DNA from: Mycolicibacter sinensis
GTDB taxonomy: Bacteria > Actinomycetota > Actinomycetes > Mycobacteriales > Mycobacteriaceae
DNA length: 64,000 nt
NCBI RefSeq assembly: GCF_001667945.1
Contig: NZ_LZJK01000020.1
Coordinates: 1 to 64,000, forward strand
Direction of reading: 5' to 3'
In this document: positions 38,848 to 47,959 of the stretch, piece after piece
Layout: every line of letters begins with the position of its first letter
How positions within the stretch are numbered: the stretch's first letter is position 1
The notes under the pieces: generated by a model
The model's input: the letters and a program-made list of their open reading frames with translations, nothing else
Database searches by the model: none
Told to the model about the DNA's origin: nothing
Translations under genes and position numbers: made by a program

Positions 38848-40212
38848 TCAATGCCGACTTGGGCTTCCCGACGGCTGTTCGAAGCGACGCGTCACCGGAT
38901 TGCGCTCAACCCCCCACGCCGGTAATACCGTCTGCCGGCGCACGGGTCGCGTCATGGGAAGGGGGGCGTCGCTGCGGCGAGCCGGCGCCGCCGCGCGCGG
39001 ACCTTCGGTCAACCGGTGGCACCAAGCTTCGTAAGCGTCCAGCGCTCGTTCCCGACCCAGCAGACGCTGAGCGTAGCGCTGGCCGCAGAGACCAAGCCCT
39101 ACCCCGACTTCCACGCTGTCAGCCAAACGAACAGCGGTATCGAGCAGCACCGCCGGATCGCCGGCCGAGATCACGACGCCCGCCCCCGAGTCCCGGACCT
39201 CGGCAGCGGTCACACCGTTGGCGTCGGTTGCCGCCAGGACCGGCCGGCCCGCGGAGAAGTAGGACGTCAACTTGCTCGGTACAGCCATCTGACCCACGCC
39301 CGGACGTTCGTTGACCAAGAGAACATCGGCGCACGACAACAGCTGACGATATTCATCAGCCGGTAACGGGTCCTTGAATTCAAGCCGCTGCACATCTTTG
39401 GCCGACTGTTGCAGAAGCTTGCGCTGGTTGCCGTCGCCCAACAGCACGAACCGGATGTCAACCCCGCGTTCGTCGGCCAATCGGGCCGCCGCGACCACGT
39501 TTTCCAGGCCTTGCTTCAAACCCATGTTCCCGCTGTGCAAAACGATGCGTTCCCGCGGCTGCCAACCGTGCCTCCGGCGCACCTCCGCCGGGTTCACCGC
39601 CTGTGCTGATCCGATGTGCACCCAGTTCCGTATGACGGCGATACGCCTCGGTCGCACACCCATCCTGATCGCCGCGTCCGCGAAACGGTCGTGGACGACG
39701 GCCGCGCCCGTTGCGTGGTTGAGGACAGCAGCTTCAAACCGCACCGCCAGCGCAGCCATCCGGGCGGGCATGGCACCGGTCTCGACCACGCCCATTCCGT
39801 AGAGGTCTTGGACGATAAGTCCCACCGGGATGTTGGCCGTTCTCGACCGGGCGATGACCATCGCGCTCGCGATCAGTGACGGACTCACGGTGAGAACGAG
39901 TTCCGGTTTGTTCCAGCCCGCCGACACCGCCCGCACACCGAAGGTGGCTTCCAACTTCAGCCGGTTGCGCAGTGTCGATTCGGCGGGAACGTAGTGCGCG
40001 AAACGCCGCACGACAACGCCGTCCATTGCTTTCACGGTTCCGGACAAGCCGCGGTACGCCGGGTTGACGCGCCACTGGGGATAATGCGGCAGTCCGGTGA
40101 GAACCTCGACGTCATGCCCACGCGCCGCCAGGCCGACAGCCATACCGGTCGTGTACGGGGCGATACCGGACTCCTCCGGCTCGTAATTGATACTGGCAAT
40201 ACAGATGCGCAT
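38848..40212 (-). CDS. Family 4 glycosyltransferase (WcaI-like)
   Basis: 454 residues. Two ATGs lie 6 bases apart after GAGGAG; the second, giving MRICIASINYEPE, has the proper spacing and is used. GT-B motifs: SGIAPYTTGMAVGLAARGHDV, LTGLPHYPQWRV as in colanic-acid WcaI, HSGNMGLKQGLENVVAAA in the donor domain. The usual E-x7-E site is weak (LVNERPGVGQMAVPSKL instead). Likely adds a deoxyhexose or deoxyheptose made by the enzymes encoded just upstream (inference). Gap to the Fcl-like stop is 2 bases, so it is coupled. Confidence 0.87.
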   Translation of the reverse strand: MRICIASINYEPEESGIAPYTTGMAVGLAARGHDVEVLTGLPHYPQWRVNPAYRGLSGTVKAMDGVVVRRFAHYVPAESTLRNRLKLEATFGVRAVSAGWNKPELVLTVSPSLIASAMVIARSRTANIPVGLIVQDLYGMGVVETGAMPARMAALAVRFEAAVLNHATGAAVVHDRFADAAIRMGVRPRRIAVIRNWVHIGSAQAVNPAEVRRRHGWQPRERIVLHSGNMGLKQGLENVVAAARLADERGVDIRFVLLGDGNQRKLLQQSAKDVQRLEFKDPLPADEYRQLLSCADVLLVNERPGVGQMAVPSKLTSYFSAGRPVLAATDANGVTAAEVRDSGAGVVISAGDPAVLLDTAVRLADSVEVGVGLGLCGQRYAQRLLGRERALDAYEAWCHRLTEGPRAAAPARRSDAPLPMTRPVRRQTVLPAWGVERNPVTRRFEQPSGSPSRH

Positions 40213-40214
40213 GG

Positions 40215-41189
40215 TCATCTCCTCGCCATGTCGGCGTTTTCGCGGTACCACGCCACGGTTGCCTGGATCCCCTCACGCAGCCGGATTTCCGGTCGCCACC
40301 CGGCGTCGGTCAGCACAGAGACGTCCAACCGTTTGCACTGCATCCCGTCCGGCTTGCTGGTGTCCCACCGGGTTTGACCGCCATAGCCCACCGCGTCGGC
40401 GACGACGGCGGCGATCTCTGCGATGGTGTGGTCGACGCCGGTGCCCACATTGACGTGGTTGGGGCCGTCGAAGTGTTCCAGCAGGTACAGGCACGCACTC
40501 GCCAGGTCGTCGGCATGCAGCAGCTCCCGCCGTGGGTTTCCGCTGCCCCAGTTCGTCACCTCCGGAGCACCACTGGCTCGGGCTTCTTCATACCGGCGAA
40601 TGAGGGCCGGCACCAGATGTGAGCCGACGCGGGAGAAGTTGTCGCCGGGGCCATAGAGGTTGGTCGGCATCGCCGAGATCCACGACAGGCCGTATTGACG
40701 TCTGACGGCCTGCACTTGAAGGATTCCGGCGATCTTGGCGATTGCGTAGGCGTCGTTGGTCGGCTCCAGGGGCCCGGTGAGCAGCGCGCTCTCGGTGATG
40801 GGCTGCCGGGTGTGTTTCGGGTAGATGCAGGAGGAGCCGAGAAACAGCAGGCGCGGCACCCGCGCGGCGACTGCTGCGTCGAGCAGGTTGAGCTGGATCT
40901 GCAGGTTCTCCGATAGGAAGTCGGCGGGATAGGTGTTGTTCGCCATGATGCCACCGACTTTGGCCGCGGCGGCGATGACGAGTTGAGGCTTTGACCCGAC
41001 GATGAAGTCAAATGTCGCGGCCCGATTCGTCAGGTCGAGTTCGTCGTGCGATCGCAGGACAATGTTGGTGAATCCCGCTTTTTGGAACCTGCGCAACAGG
41101 GCGGAGCCCGCCAGCCCACGGTGCCCGGCGATGTAAACCGGGGAAGCACGGTCGAGGGGACGCGGTGATGTACTCATTGGGCTGCTCAT
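40215..41189 (-). CDS. fcl: GDP-4-keto-6-deoxysugar epimerase/reductase (GDP-L-fucose synthase-like)
   Basis: 324 residues. The nucleotide motif is [10 protein letters not shown] (21-30). The catalytic Ser-Tyr-Lys set is Ser119 or Ser120, Tyr148 and Lys152 in DAYAIAK. The two residues used for 3,5-epimerisation in E. coli GDP-fucose synthase, Cys109 and His179, appear kept: Cys121 in GSSCIYP and the His of VGSHLVPAL. So it should epimerise and reduce, not only reduce. The substrate could be the usual GDP-4-keto-6-deoxymannose or the heptose counterpart. Overlaps the GMD-like stop by 4 bp. A second start (MSTSPRP) lies 12 bases downstream. Confidence 0.88.
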   Translation of the reverse strand: MSSPMSTSPRPLDRASPVYIAGHRGLAGSALLRRFQKAGFTNIVLRSHDELDLTNRAATFDFIVGSKPQLVIAAAAKVGGIMANNTYPADFLSENLQIQLNLLDAAVAARVPRLLFLGSSCIYPKHTRQPITESALLTGPLEPTNDAYAIAKIAGILQVQAVRRQYGLSWISAMPTNLYGPGDNFSRVGSHLVPALIRRYEEARASGAPEVTNWGSGNPRRELLHADDLASACLYLLEHFDGPNHVNVGTGVDHTIAEIAAVVADAVGYGGQTRWDTSKPDGMQCKRLDVSVLTDAGWRPEIRLREGIQATVAWYRENADMARR

Positions 41190-42208
41190 GTCCGCAGGGC
41201 GAGCGTAGGCTTGTCAATCCATGGCTGGCCCGCGCACTCCAGGGCGGCAATGTCGGCATCCACCATGATCTGTGCCAGCTCGGCGGTGTGTGTGGAGGCC
41301 GTCCACCCCAGCGTTTTCGCCGCCTTGGTGGGGTCACCGATCAGCGAATCCACCTCGCTGGGCCGCAGGTAGCGTTCGTCGAATCTGACGTGCTTCTGCC
41401 AATCGAGTCCGGCGTAGTCGAATGCGGCCTGGATGAAATCGCTTACGCTGTAGCCGAACCCGGTGGCGAGAACGTAGTCGTCGGGGGTGGGGGCCTGCAG
41501 CATCCGCCACATTCCTTCGACATATTCCGGGGCGTACCCCCAGTCACGAACAGCGGAGAGGTTGCCCATGTAGAGGTGGGACTGTATGCCGGCTTTGATG
41601 CACGCGGCGGCTCGGGTGATCTTGCGGGTCACGAAGGTCTCGCCGCGCCGGGGTGACTCGTGGTTGAACAAGATGCCGTTGACTGCGAACAGGCCGTACG
41701 CTTCCCGGTAGTTGCGGGTCACCCAGTACGAGTACACCTTTGCTGCGCCGTATGGTGACCGCGGATAGAAGGGGGTTTCCTCGTTCTGTGGTGGCGGCGA
41801 TGCGCCGAACATCTCCGATGAGGACGCCTGGTAGAAGCGGCATCCCACTTTCGAAATGCGGACGGCTTCCAGTAGTCGCATGGACCCCATACCCGTGGTG
41901 TCGCCGGTGTGCACCGGTTCGTCGAAGCTGACTCGCACGTGGGACTGCGCCGCGAGGTTGTACACCTCGTCCGGCTCGATGGTGGTCAGCAAGGTCACCA
42001 GGCGGGCACCGTCGGTGAGATCGCTGTAGTGCAAGAACAGCCTTGCGCCAGGCTCGTGCGGATCCACGTAGAGGTGGTCGATCCGCGACGTGTTGAGCGT
42101 CGAGGACCGACGGACGAGCCCGTGGACTTCGTAACCTTTGCTCAACAGCAATTCGGCGAGATAGGAGCCGTCTTGACCGGTGATCCCGGTGATCAGCGCT
42201 CGTTTCAC
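41186..42208 (-). CDS. gmd: GDP-mannose 4,6-dehydratase-like enzyme
   Basis: 340 residues from a GTG placed 8 bases after GGAGGTG, giving [18 protein letters not shown] after the initiator. The NADP motif is TGITGQDG (7-14), the catalytic region ASSSEMFG (128-135), and SPYGAAK has Tyr153 and Lys157. It makes GDP-4-keto-6-deoxymannose from GDP-mannose. Close relatives (DmhA in Yersinia, the C. jejuni heptose dehydratase) use GDP-manno-heptose, and M. tuberculosis has gca (Rv0112) beside gmhA, so a heptose substrate is plausible here. The gap to the upstream transaldolase is 58 bp. Confidence 0.9.
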   Translation of the reverse strand: MKRALITGITGQDGSYLAELLLSKGYEVHGLVRRSSTLNTSRIDHLYVDPHEPGARLFLHYSDLTDGARLVTLLTTIEPDEVYNLAAQSHVRVSFDEPVHTGDTTGMGSMRLLEAVRISKVGCRFYQASSSEMFGASPPPQNEETPFYPRSPYGAAKVYSYWVTRNYREAYGLFAVNGILFNHESPRRGETFVTRKITRAAACIKAGIQSHLYMGNLSAVRDWGYAPEYVEGMWRMLQAPTPDDYVLATGFGYSVSDFIQAAFDYAGLDWQKHVRFDERYLRPSEVDSLIGDPTKAAKTLGWTASTHTAELAQIMVDADIAALECAGQPWIDKPTLALRT

Positions 42209-42266
42209 GGGATTGCCACCTCCTTCGCGCGCCGGATATTCGAGGGTCTCCGAGGGGGGCGGGGCC

Positions 42267-42998
42267 TCAGATGTAGACATCGCTGTGCGTCCGCAGCGAG
42301 AACCCGGCCTGTTGGGCGTCGTTGTAGAACATCTGGACCGTTTCCAGGGACAGCTGCGCCAGGTCCTTGCCGAGCATCGGCAGCTTCTTGAGGATGTCGG
42401 GCGTCACAGTGATGACGTGGCAGCCCATCTGGTCGGCCTGAACGAGATTGAGCAGCTCACGCGGACTCGCCCACAGCAGCTTCGCTTTAGGCCGGTGCTT
42501 GAGGATCTGCAATGCCTCCTTCATCAGCGGCACCGGGTCCACGCCGGTGTCCGCGATGCGCCCGGCGAAGACGGACACGATGGCCGGCACGTCCGGGTGC
42601 AGCTCGCCGGCGATCTCCCACACCTGGTCTACGGTCAACAGCGCAGTCACGTTCAGCTTGATGTGGTCCATCGCCAAGGTGCGGATGAGCCCGGCCGCGG
42701 AGACGCCTGCTGTATTGGTGACAGGGATCTTGACGTAAACGTTGGGCCCCCACGAGGCGATGGAACGCGCTTGCCGGTCCATCTCATCGAAATCGTCGGA
42801 GAACACCTCGAAGGAGATCGGCAGGTGCTTGATGTGTGCCAGCACATTTGACGCGAAGGCTTCGTAGTCCGTCACACCGGCCTTGCGCATCAGCGTCGGG
42901 TTGGTCGTGAAGCCTTTGATGTAGGGCTGCTCGAGCGCGGCCAGCATCTCGTTCACATCGGCGCCATCAGCGTAGATGTCAATCGTCAGTGGGGCCAT
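42267..42998 (-). CDS. Transaldolase (small TAL/FSA type) in the heptose block
   Basis: 243 residues from the ATG giving [14 protein letters not shown], after a GGGGGGTGGGG purine tract. Features of the short transaldolase/fructose-6-phosphate aldolase family: [15 protein letters not shown], the Schiff-base Lys90 in VYVKIPVTN, and [15 protein letters not shown]. Transaldolase makes sedoheptulose 7-phosphate, which is the substrate of GmhA two genes upstream, so a pathway-dedicated copy makes sense. Its start overlaps the gmhB end by 20 bp. It differs from the longer housekeeping Tal of mycobacteria. Confidence 0.86.
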   Translation of the reverse strand: MAPLTIDIYADGADVNEMLAALEQPYIKGFTTNPTLMRKAGVTDYEAFASNVLAHIKHLPISFEVFSDDFDEMDRQARSIASWGPNVYVKIPVTNTAGVSAAGLIRTLAMDHIKLNVTALLTVDQVWEIAGELHPDVPAIVSVFAGRIADTGVDPVPLMKEALQILKHRPKAKLLWASPRELLNLVQADQMGCHVITVTPDILKKLPMLGKDLAQLSLETVQMFYNDAQQAGFSLRTHSDVYI

Positions 42999-43584
42999 TG
43001 TCCCCACCCCCCTTCCAATGGATGATCAGGTCCACAGCTTGTGACAATGCGGACACGGTGATGTCGGGCCGTGAACAACCTCGCTTCGCAGCCGAATGAG
43101 CGTTCATCACAAGCGCGGTCTTGCAGCCGACACTGCGGCCGCATTCCACGTCGGTGTCCTGATCCCCCACCATCCACGACGCGGCCAAATCGACGCCGCG
43201 CTCGCGGGCGGCCTTCAGCAGAAAGTACGGCATTGGCTTGCGGCACAGGCAGTTTCCCGAATACCCCGGTACAATTCCGTGCGGGTGGTGGTAGCAGTAG
43301 AAGTACTCGCCGAAGGCGATTCCGTTCGCGCTCAGCGATCCCTCCAGCCGGCGGTGGACGCCCTGGATGTTCTCTAGTGTGGTCTTACCCTTGGCATAGC
43401 TGGGCTGGTTCGACACCACGAACAGCGCGAATCCGGCGCCCGCCAAACGTCGCAGCGCCGGAATAACGCCGTCGATCATGACCAGGTCCTCTGGAGCGTG
43501 CGGGGACTCGTACTCGCCCGTTTTCGGGTTGAAGATCAACTCGTTCAACACTCCGTCGCGGTCCAGGAAGACGGCCGCGGTCAT
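42979..43584 (-). CDS. gmhB: Heptose bisphosphate phosphatase (GmhB-like HAD hydrolase)
   Basis: 201 residues from the ATG giving MTAAVFLDRDGVLN. HAD motif I is DRDGVLN (Asp8, Asp10), motif II is VVSNQP, and motif IV is GDQDTDVECG. A zinc-site pattern typical for GmhB is present: CYHHPHG followed by CLCRKP. It would remove the 7-phosphate of heptose 1,7-bisphosphate before nucleotidyl transfer. The start overlaps the gmhA stop by 4 bp, and its end overlaps the transaldolase start. A longer frame upstream is not needed. Confidence 0.88.
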   Translation of the reverse strand: MTAAVFLDRDGVLNELIFNPKTGEYESPHAPEDLVMIDGVIPALRRLAGAGFALFVVSNQPSYAKGKTTLENIQGVHRRLEGSLSANGIAFGEYFYCYHHPHGIVPGYSGNCLCRKPMPYFLLKAARERGVDLAASWMVGDQDTDVECGRSVGCKTALVMNAHSAAKRGCSRPDITVSALSQAVDLIIHWKGGGDNGPTDD

Positions 43585-44192
43585 CTGGTCGACTCCCACT
43601 TCATTTCGTAGGCCTTCATGCCCGGGTGGGAGACGATCAGGTGCCAGACCACCGCTTGCCAGGACTCGGCATGAGGCGTCACGGTTTCGGGGCTCATCGT
43701 GGGGATAACCAGGCAGGCGTCGGCCTGCTGCGCGGTGTATCCACCGTCGCGGCCCACGATGCCCAGGACTGTTGCGCCGGTTTCTTTGGCGTGCCGCACC
43801 GCGTGGACGATGTTGCCGCTGATGTTCTTTTCCAGATCGCCGCCACCGACGGAGAACACCAATACCGCGTCGCCGGCGCCAAGGCGGCTGCCCTTCAGCC
43901 AATTGACGAAGCAGCTGTCCCAGCCGTCGTCGTTGACCCGAGCGGTCAACTCCGACACGTTGTCGGTGGGTGCATAGGCTTCCATGCCGCAGATCTTGCG
44001 AAAGTCATTGACTGCATGTCCGGCGTTACCGGCGCTGCCGCCCACGCCCAGGATGAACAACCGTCCCCCGCCTTCCCGGACGCCGCGCAGCAACTCGATC
44101 ATCTGGTCGATCTTGGCCGGATCAACCAGTGCGGCAATCTTGTTCACCTCCTCCAGATACTGGGTGGTGTAGGCGGAAGCGACGGTACTCAT
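43581..44192 (-). CDS. gmhA: SIS-domain sedoheptulose 7-phosphate isomerase (GmhA-like, divergent)
   Basis: 203 residues. The phosphosugar-binding SIS domain is shown by FILGVGGSAGNAGHAVNDF (around 46-64) and FSVGGGDLEKNISGNI. The expected reaction is sedoheptulose 7-phosphate to D-glycero-D-manno-heptose 7-phosphate. It is divergent from the GmhA I recall from M. tuberculosis (Rv0113): the C-terminal catalytic pattern, usually QExH then His, reads HAESWQAVVWH. Context (gmhB overlap, transaldolase, hddA) supports the role. It may be another SIS isomerase if those residues matter. Confidence 0.78.
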   Translation of the reverse strand: MSTVASAYTTQYLEEVNKIAALVDPAKIDQMIELLRGVREGGGRLFILGVGGSAGNAGHAVNDFRKICGMEAYAPTDNVSELTARVNDDGWDSCFVNWLKGSRLGAGDAVLVFSVGGGDLEKNISGNIVHAVRHAKETGATVLGIVGRDGGYTAQQADACLVIPTMSPETVTPHAESWQAVVWHLIVSHPGMKAYEMKWESTR

Positions 44193-44272
44193 GATCGGCG
44201 CGCCTTAGCCTGGCGAAGAACACGGTTACGGTTCACCTGACACCTCGATTCCTTGTGTTTCCAATGCGGCGC

Positions 44273-45793
44273 TCAATATGCGCCCGACGCACGGCCGATC
44301 GCGCTGACGGTCTTCACAGCGATCACCAGATCGCTGAGCATCGACCAGTTCTCCACGTAGGAAAGGTCCAACCGCACCGAATCCTCCCAAGACAGGTCGG
44401 ATCGACCGCTTATCTGCCACAGTCCGGTGATGCCCGGACGCACCAGAAGCCGGCGACGAACCCGCTGGTCGTAGGTGGCGACCTCGCGGGGCAACGGCGG
44501 CCGGGGGCCGACTACGCTCATCTCTCCCCGGAGCACGTTGATGAACTGCGGGAGTTCGTCGATGCTGTACCGGCGCAGGACCCTGCCTACCCGGGTGACT
44601 CTGGGATCGTTACGGATTTTGAACAGCACGCCGCCCACGCTGTCGTTGAGGTCGACCAACTGCGCCAGCTGGCGGTCTGCATCGACAACCATGGTGCGGA
44701 ACTTGATCATTCGGAATGGCAAACCGTCCAGACCGGTCCGCTCGGAAAGATAGAAGACCGGCCCGGGGCTGGTCACCTTCACGGCCACGGCGGCAACGAT
44801 CAGGATCGGCCCGGCGGCAAGCAGCGCCAGCAGAGCGAAGCACACGTCGAATAGGCGCTTCTGAAATCGCTTGGCGCCCTGGTACTGCGGCTTGTCGACG
44901 TGGATCAGCGGGAGGTCGGCCACGGGGCGCACCGTCAGTCGTGGGCCGGCCACATCGACGATCCCCGGCGAGACGACCAGGTCGACGTCGAGCTTCTCCA
45001 ATTGCCACGACAGGTCGCGGATCCCGTCCGGCCCCAGCACTGCCGCCGAGGTCAACGCGACGGTGTCAGCCTGCGACGCCGCGATCGCGTGGCGGATGTC
45101 GTCTTCGTAGGGAAACACCCGCAGCCGCCCGAGATCCGGGACGACGAGTTCACCGCCTTGCGGGCCGCCGGGTGTACAAACCCCGACCACGGCGTAGCCA
45201 TCGGCCGGATGCCGCGTCAGCGACCGTGCGAGGGCGGTGACCGATCGAAGCTCTCCGACCGCGAGCACGGCAGTCAGGAAGCGCCCGCGGCGACGCTGCG
45301 CCGACACGTACGCGCGGGCCAGCCGGCGGTTGACGGACAGCGCGACAAAACCGAGCGGAAACGCGATCGCCAGATAACCGCGGGCAATGTCCAGCTTGAA
45401 CAGGGTGGAGACGACGGCGAGGACTCCGAAAACCGACAAGGTGGCCGTCCACACCCGGCGGAACTCCTCGGGCCCGGCTCCGATCACTTGCGGCGCACGG
45501 GTGTGATAGATCGCCAGACCCACAGCCCACGCGAAGACGATCAGTACCGAGACCCCCGAGTAAGCCACGGAACCGTAGCCCGCCCACAAACTCCCGCTCG
45601 TCACCGTTCCGAACCGCACGATCTGTGCCAGCGCTACGACGCCGCTCAACACGCTGACGTCAGAGGCCAGAAGCCAATCGGCGTAACGATGTTGCCACCG
45701 CGCACGAAGGGACCTCGGCGTCGCAGGCAGCGTCGCAATCGGGTCGGAGACCGCTACCGGTGCCGAGCGGAGTGCGGTTACCTGAGCGGTCAT
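44273..45793 (-). CDS. Polyprenyl-phosphate sugar-1-phosphate transferase (WbaP/WcaJ-like), initiating enzyme
   Basis: 506 residues. Four or five N-terminal membrane helices (about 40-165), a soluble CoA-binding-like middle domain, and a C-terminal Bac_transf domain after another helix (LLALLAAGPILIVAAVAVKV). Catalytic-domain motifs include KFRTMVVDAD, LRRYSIDELPQFINVLRG, SVVGPRPPLP and RPGITGLWQISGR. It transfers a sugar 1-phosphate to the polyprenyl carrier, the first step of a Wzx/Wzy pathway. It starts only 30 bp after the esxN-like stop and is followed after 80 bp by gmhA. Confidence 0.92.
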   Translation of the reverse strand: MTAQVTALRSAPVAVSDPIATLPATPRSLRARWQHRYADWLLASDVSVLSGVVALAQIVRFGTVTSGSLWAGYGSVAYSGVSVLIVFAWAVGLAIYHTRAPQVIGAGPEEFRRVWTATLSVFGVLAVVSTLFKLDIARGYLAIAFPLGFVALSVNRRLARAYVSAQRRRGRFLTAVLAVGELRSVTALARSLTRHPADGYAVVGVCTPGGPQGGELVVPDLGRLRVFPYEDDIRHAIAASQADTVALTSAAVLGPDGIRDLSWQLEKLDVDLVVSPGIVDVAGPRLTVRPVADLPLIHVDKPQYQGAKRFQKRLFDVCFALLALLAAGPILIVAAVAVKVTSPGPVFYLSERTGLDGLPFRMIKFRTMVVDADRQLAQLVDLNDSVGGVLFKIRNDPRVTRVGRVLRRYSIDELPQFINVLRGEMSVVGPRPPLPREVATYDQRVRRRLLVRPGITGLWQISGRSDLSWEDSVRLDLSYVENWSMLSDLVIAVKTVSAIGRASGAY

Positions 45794-45823
45794 GGCATGC
45801 CTGCGCTTCCACCGGGGATGCTC

Positions 45824-46108
45824 TCAGGCCCAGCTGGACCCGACGGCGGAGTCGGTGGCGGCCATGTTGTTGCCTGCCGTCTGCACCTTTTGGCCGTGGG
45901 CGTTGGCCTGCTCGTAGATCACCTGGAAGTTGCGCCCGAGCTGGGTGATGAACTCCTGGCAAGCCACCGAACCCGCACCGCCCCAGAAATCCCCGGCCGC
46001 CAATACATCATGGATGATTGCTTGGTGTTCGGCCTCCAAGGACGCCGCCTGGGCACGAATCAACGCCCCATGGGCATCGACGTCACCGAATTGGTAGTTG
46101 ATAGACAT
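45824..46108 (-). CDS. esxN: WXG100 protein, EsxN/EsxI family
   Basis: 94 residues beginning MSINYQFGDVDAHGALIR, with the WxG turn FWGGAGS at 41-47. It is nearly the same as the ESX-5 substrates EsxN and EsxI of M. tuberculosis as I recall them; symbol chosen for the group, not a specific orthologue. It forms a helical hairpin dimer with the EsxM-like partner encoded 16 bp upstream and is secreted by ESX-5. The next gene on the strand is the phosphoglycosyl transferase, 30 bp away. Confidence 0.93.
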   Translation of the reverse strand: MSINYQFGDVDAHGALIRAQAASLEAEHQAIIHDVLAAGDFWGGAGSVACQEFITQLGRNFQVIYEQANAHGQKVQTAGNNMAATDSAVGSSWA

Positions 46109-46124
46109 CGCTCGACGCCCTTTC

Positions 46125-46421
46125 CTAGCTGCTCAAGATCTGCTGCGAGGCCGCTTCTTGCGTCTCGTAGTGGTTTGCATCGCGAATCAATCCGTCGCGC
46201 ACGCCGTGCAGCATGGTCACGATGTTGCGAAACGCGGTCTGCATCTGGCCCATGGTGTCGTAAGAGGTGCGCTCGGCGAGCCCTCCCCACCCGACGCCGG
46301 AGATGTTGGTCGACGACGCCCACATCCTGCGAGCCTCGTCCTCCACAGTCGCAGCGTGCACATCGAACCGACCCGCCATGTCCCGCATGGCGTTCGGGTC
46401 CGTCATAAAACGACTAGGCAT
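46125..46421 (-). CDS. esxM: WXG100 protein, EsxM/EsxJ family
   Basis: 98 residues from the ATG giving [19 protein letters not shown]. The WxG turn is VGWGGLA and the C-terminus ends [14 protein letters not shown], where the Y-x3-E/D secretion signal can be read (YETQE). This is the size and pattern of EsxJ/K/M/P/W proteins. It pairs with the EsxN-like protein. The longer upstream frame overlaps nothing useful and lacks family similarity. Part of a PE, PPE, EsxM, EsxN set. Confidence 0.93.
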   Translation of the reverse strand: MPSRFMTDPNAMRDMAGRFDVHAATVEDEARRMWASSTNISGVGWGGLAERTSYDTMGQMQTAFRNIVTMLHGVRDGLIRDANHYETQEAASQQILSS

Positions 46422-46474
46422 TTTCGGTGACCTCCGTGTTGAATACTTGCGCTGGGGCCAAAGGCCTTGGCCCG

Positions 46475-47941
46475 TTATATGACCGCCGGTTCGTGTCCAT
46501 TGACCGGCAAATACACGACCGCACACCGGTATCCAGGTGGCGGCTTGCCGTATCCGGCGGGAACCGGAGTTTCGGCGGCCAACGCTTCGACCGGCTCAGC
46601 CGGGTACCCCGCGGCCGGTGAACCGCCGAGCACCTTCAGGCGTGGCATGTATTTGGCAGCGACCGGGTCGGTGCCGGCCGCAGCGCCCACGGTTCCGGCC
46701 CGTGGTAGCCCGCCGAAGATGAGCGGCGCACCCATGCCGCCCATACCGCCGCCGAATTCGCCAGCCGACAACGCCATCGGGGCTGTGGCGGAAGCCAATG
46801 TCCCCACCGGAGCCGCCGCGGCCCAGCCCCAGGTCTGCGGCACCGACAACGCCCCGATCGAGGCCGCTCGACCGATGCCCGCCAAAGTCCCCAGGCTTGC
46901 ACCGAACCCGGACCCCATCACGCCCCCGGCGGCCGCCGCCCCCATCGCCGCACCTGCCGACGCACCCGCCGATGCGCCCGCTGCGGTCGCCGCGTCCGCT
47001 AGTGAGGCCAAAGAGGGCAGTCCCCCAGCGCCCGCAGCGCCGGTTAGGGAGGCCAGGGCTGCCGGATTCATCATCGGGCCCAACGCCTGAACCGCCATAA
47101 ACAGGCCGAAAAACCCTGGCAGGTAAGCATACTCGGAGAACAGCGTGCCCATGATGCTTCCCGCGTCAAGCCCGCCGAAGGGCGAGGTCACGGTCGAGGC
47201 CGTGGTCGACGCAGTAGACCCGCCCGAACCCAACGCATTCGCCAACTGGGTCAGCAGCCCCGACAACCCCGAGCCGGACGACGCCGTGGACGCTGCAGGA
47301 GATGCGAGGCTTTGCAGCGTGGTGGGCACCAGTTGGGACAGCGTCCCCTGTGCGGTACCGGCAGAGACACCGGCGGCCTGGGCGACCGAGGCGCTTTGCA
47401 GGCCCGGCCCCGCCGGGTTGGCCGGCGACGGCGGTGAGGTGAACGTCGTCAACCTCGTAGCGGCAGCTGAGCTTCCGGCGTAGCCGTACATCGCCGCGGC
47501 ATCCTGCGCCCACATTTCGGCATACTGGGCTTCAGTGGCCGCGATCGCCGGGGTGTTCTGGCCGAAGAAATTCGTTGCGACCAGCGCCATCAGCAACGCC
47601 CGGTTGGCCGCGATCACCGGCGGTGGCACCGTCATCGCGAACGCCGCCGCATGGGCGGCTGCGGCCGCCTTCGCCTGCGTGGCCGCCTCTTCGGCCTGCA
47701 GGGAAGTGGCGTTCATCCATGTGACATACGGCGCGGTCGCCGCCGCCATCGCCATCGCTGACGGACCCAGCCATTGCCCGTCGGTCAACTCCGAGACCAT
47801 TGATCCGTAAGCCGAGCCGGCCGACTGCAATTCGACGGCCAAACCATCCCAAGCCGACGCGGCGGCCAGCATCGATCCCGACCCCGGTCCGGCATACATG
47901 CGCGCGGAATTGAACTCCGGCGGGAACGCTCCGTAATCCAT
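46475..47941 (-). CDS. PPE family protein, SVP subfamily
   Basis: 488 residues. The PPE domain covers about 1-175, with [11 protein letters not shown] at the start, the QWLGPS turn and [21 protein letters not shown]. The SVP signature GALSVPQTW is in the C-terminal half. The rest is Ala/Gly/Ser-rich. It would pair with the PE protein encoded 18 bp upstream and be exported by ESX-5. Gene order PE, PPE, esxM, esxN matches M. tuberculosis sets such as Rv1040c-Rv1037c. Confidence 0.93.
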   Translation of the reverse strand: MDYGAFPPEFNSARMYAGPGSGSMLAAASAWDGLAVELQSAGSAYGSMVSELTDGQWLGPSAMAMAAATAPYVTWMNATSLQAEEAATQAKAAAAAHAAAFAMTVPPPVIAANRALLMALVATNFFGQNTPAIAATEAQYAEMWAQDAAAMYGYAGSSAAATRLTTFTSPPSPANPAGPGLQSASVAQAAGVSAGTAQGTLSQLVPTTLQSLASPAASTASSGSGLSGLLTQLANALGSGGSTASTTASTVTSPFGGLDAGSIMGTLFSEYAYLPGFFGLFMAVQALGPMMNPAALASLTGAAGAGGLPSLASLADAATAAGASAGASAGAAMGAAAAGGVMGSGFGASLGTLAGIGRAASIGALSVPQTWGWAAAAPVGTLASATAPMALSAGEFGGGMGGMGAPLIFGGLPRAGTVGAAAGTDPVAAKYMPRLKVLGGSPAAGYPAEPVEALAAETPVPAGYGKPPPGYRCAVVYLPVNGHEPAVI

Positions 47942-47959
47942 GGCTGGGCCTCGGCATGC

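Noticed and set aside
44273..45793. Phosphoglycosyl transferase as an exopolyprenyl polymerase of ExoY type in a heparosan-like synthase system
   Set aside because: The large N-terminal membrane region and the presence of Wzx, Wzy and Wzz-like genes fit WbaP/WcaJ use better.
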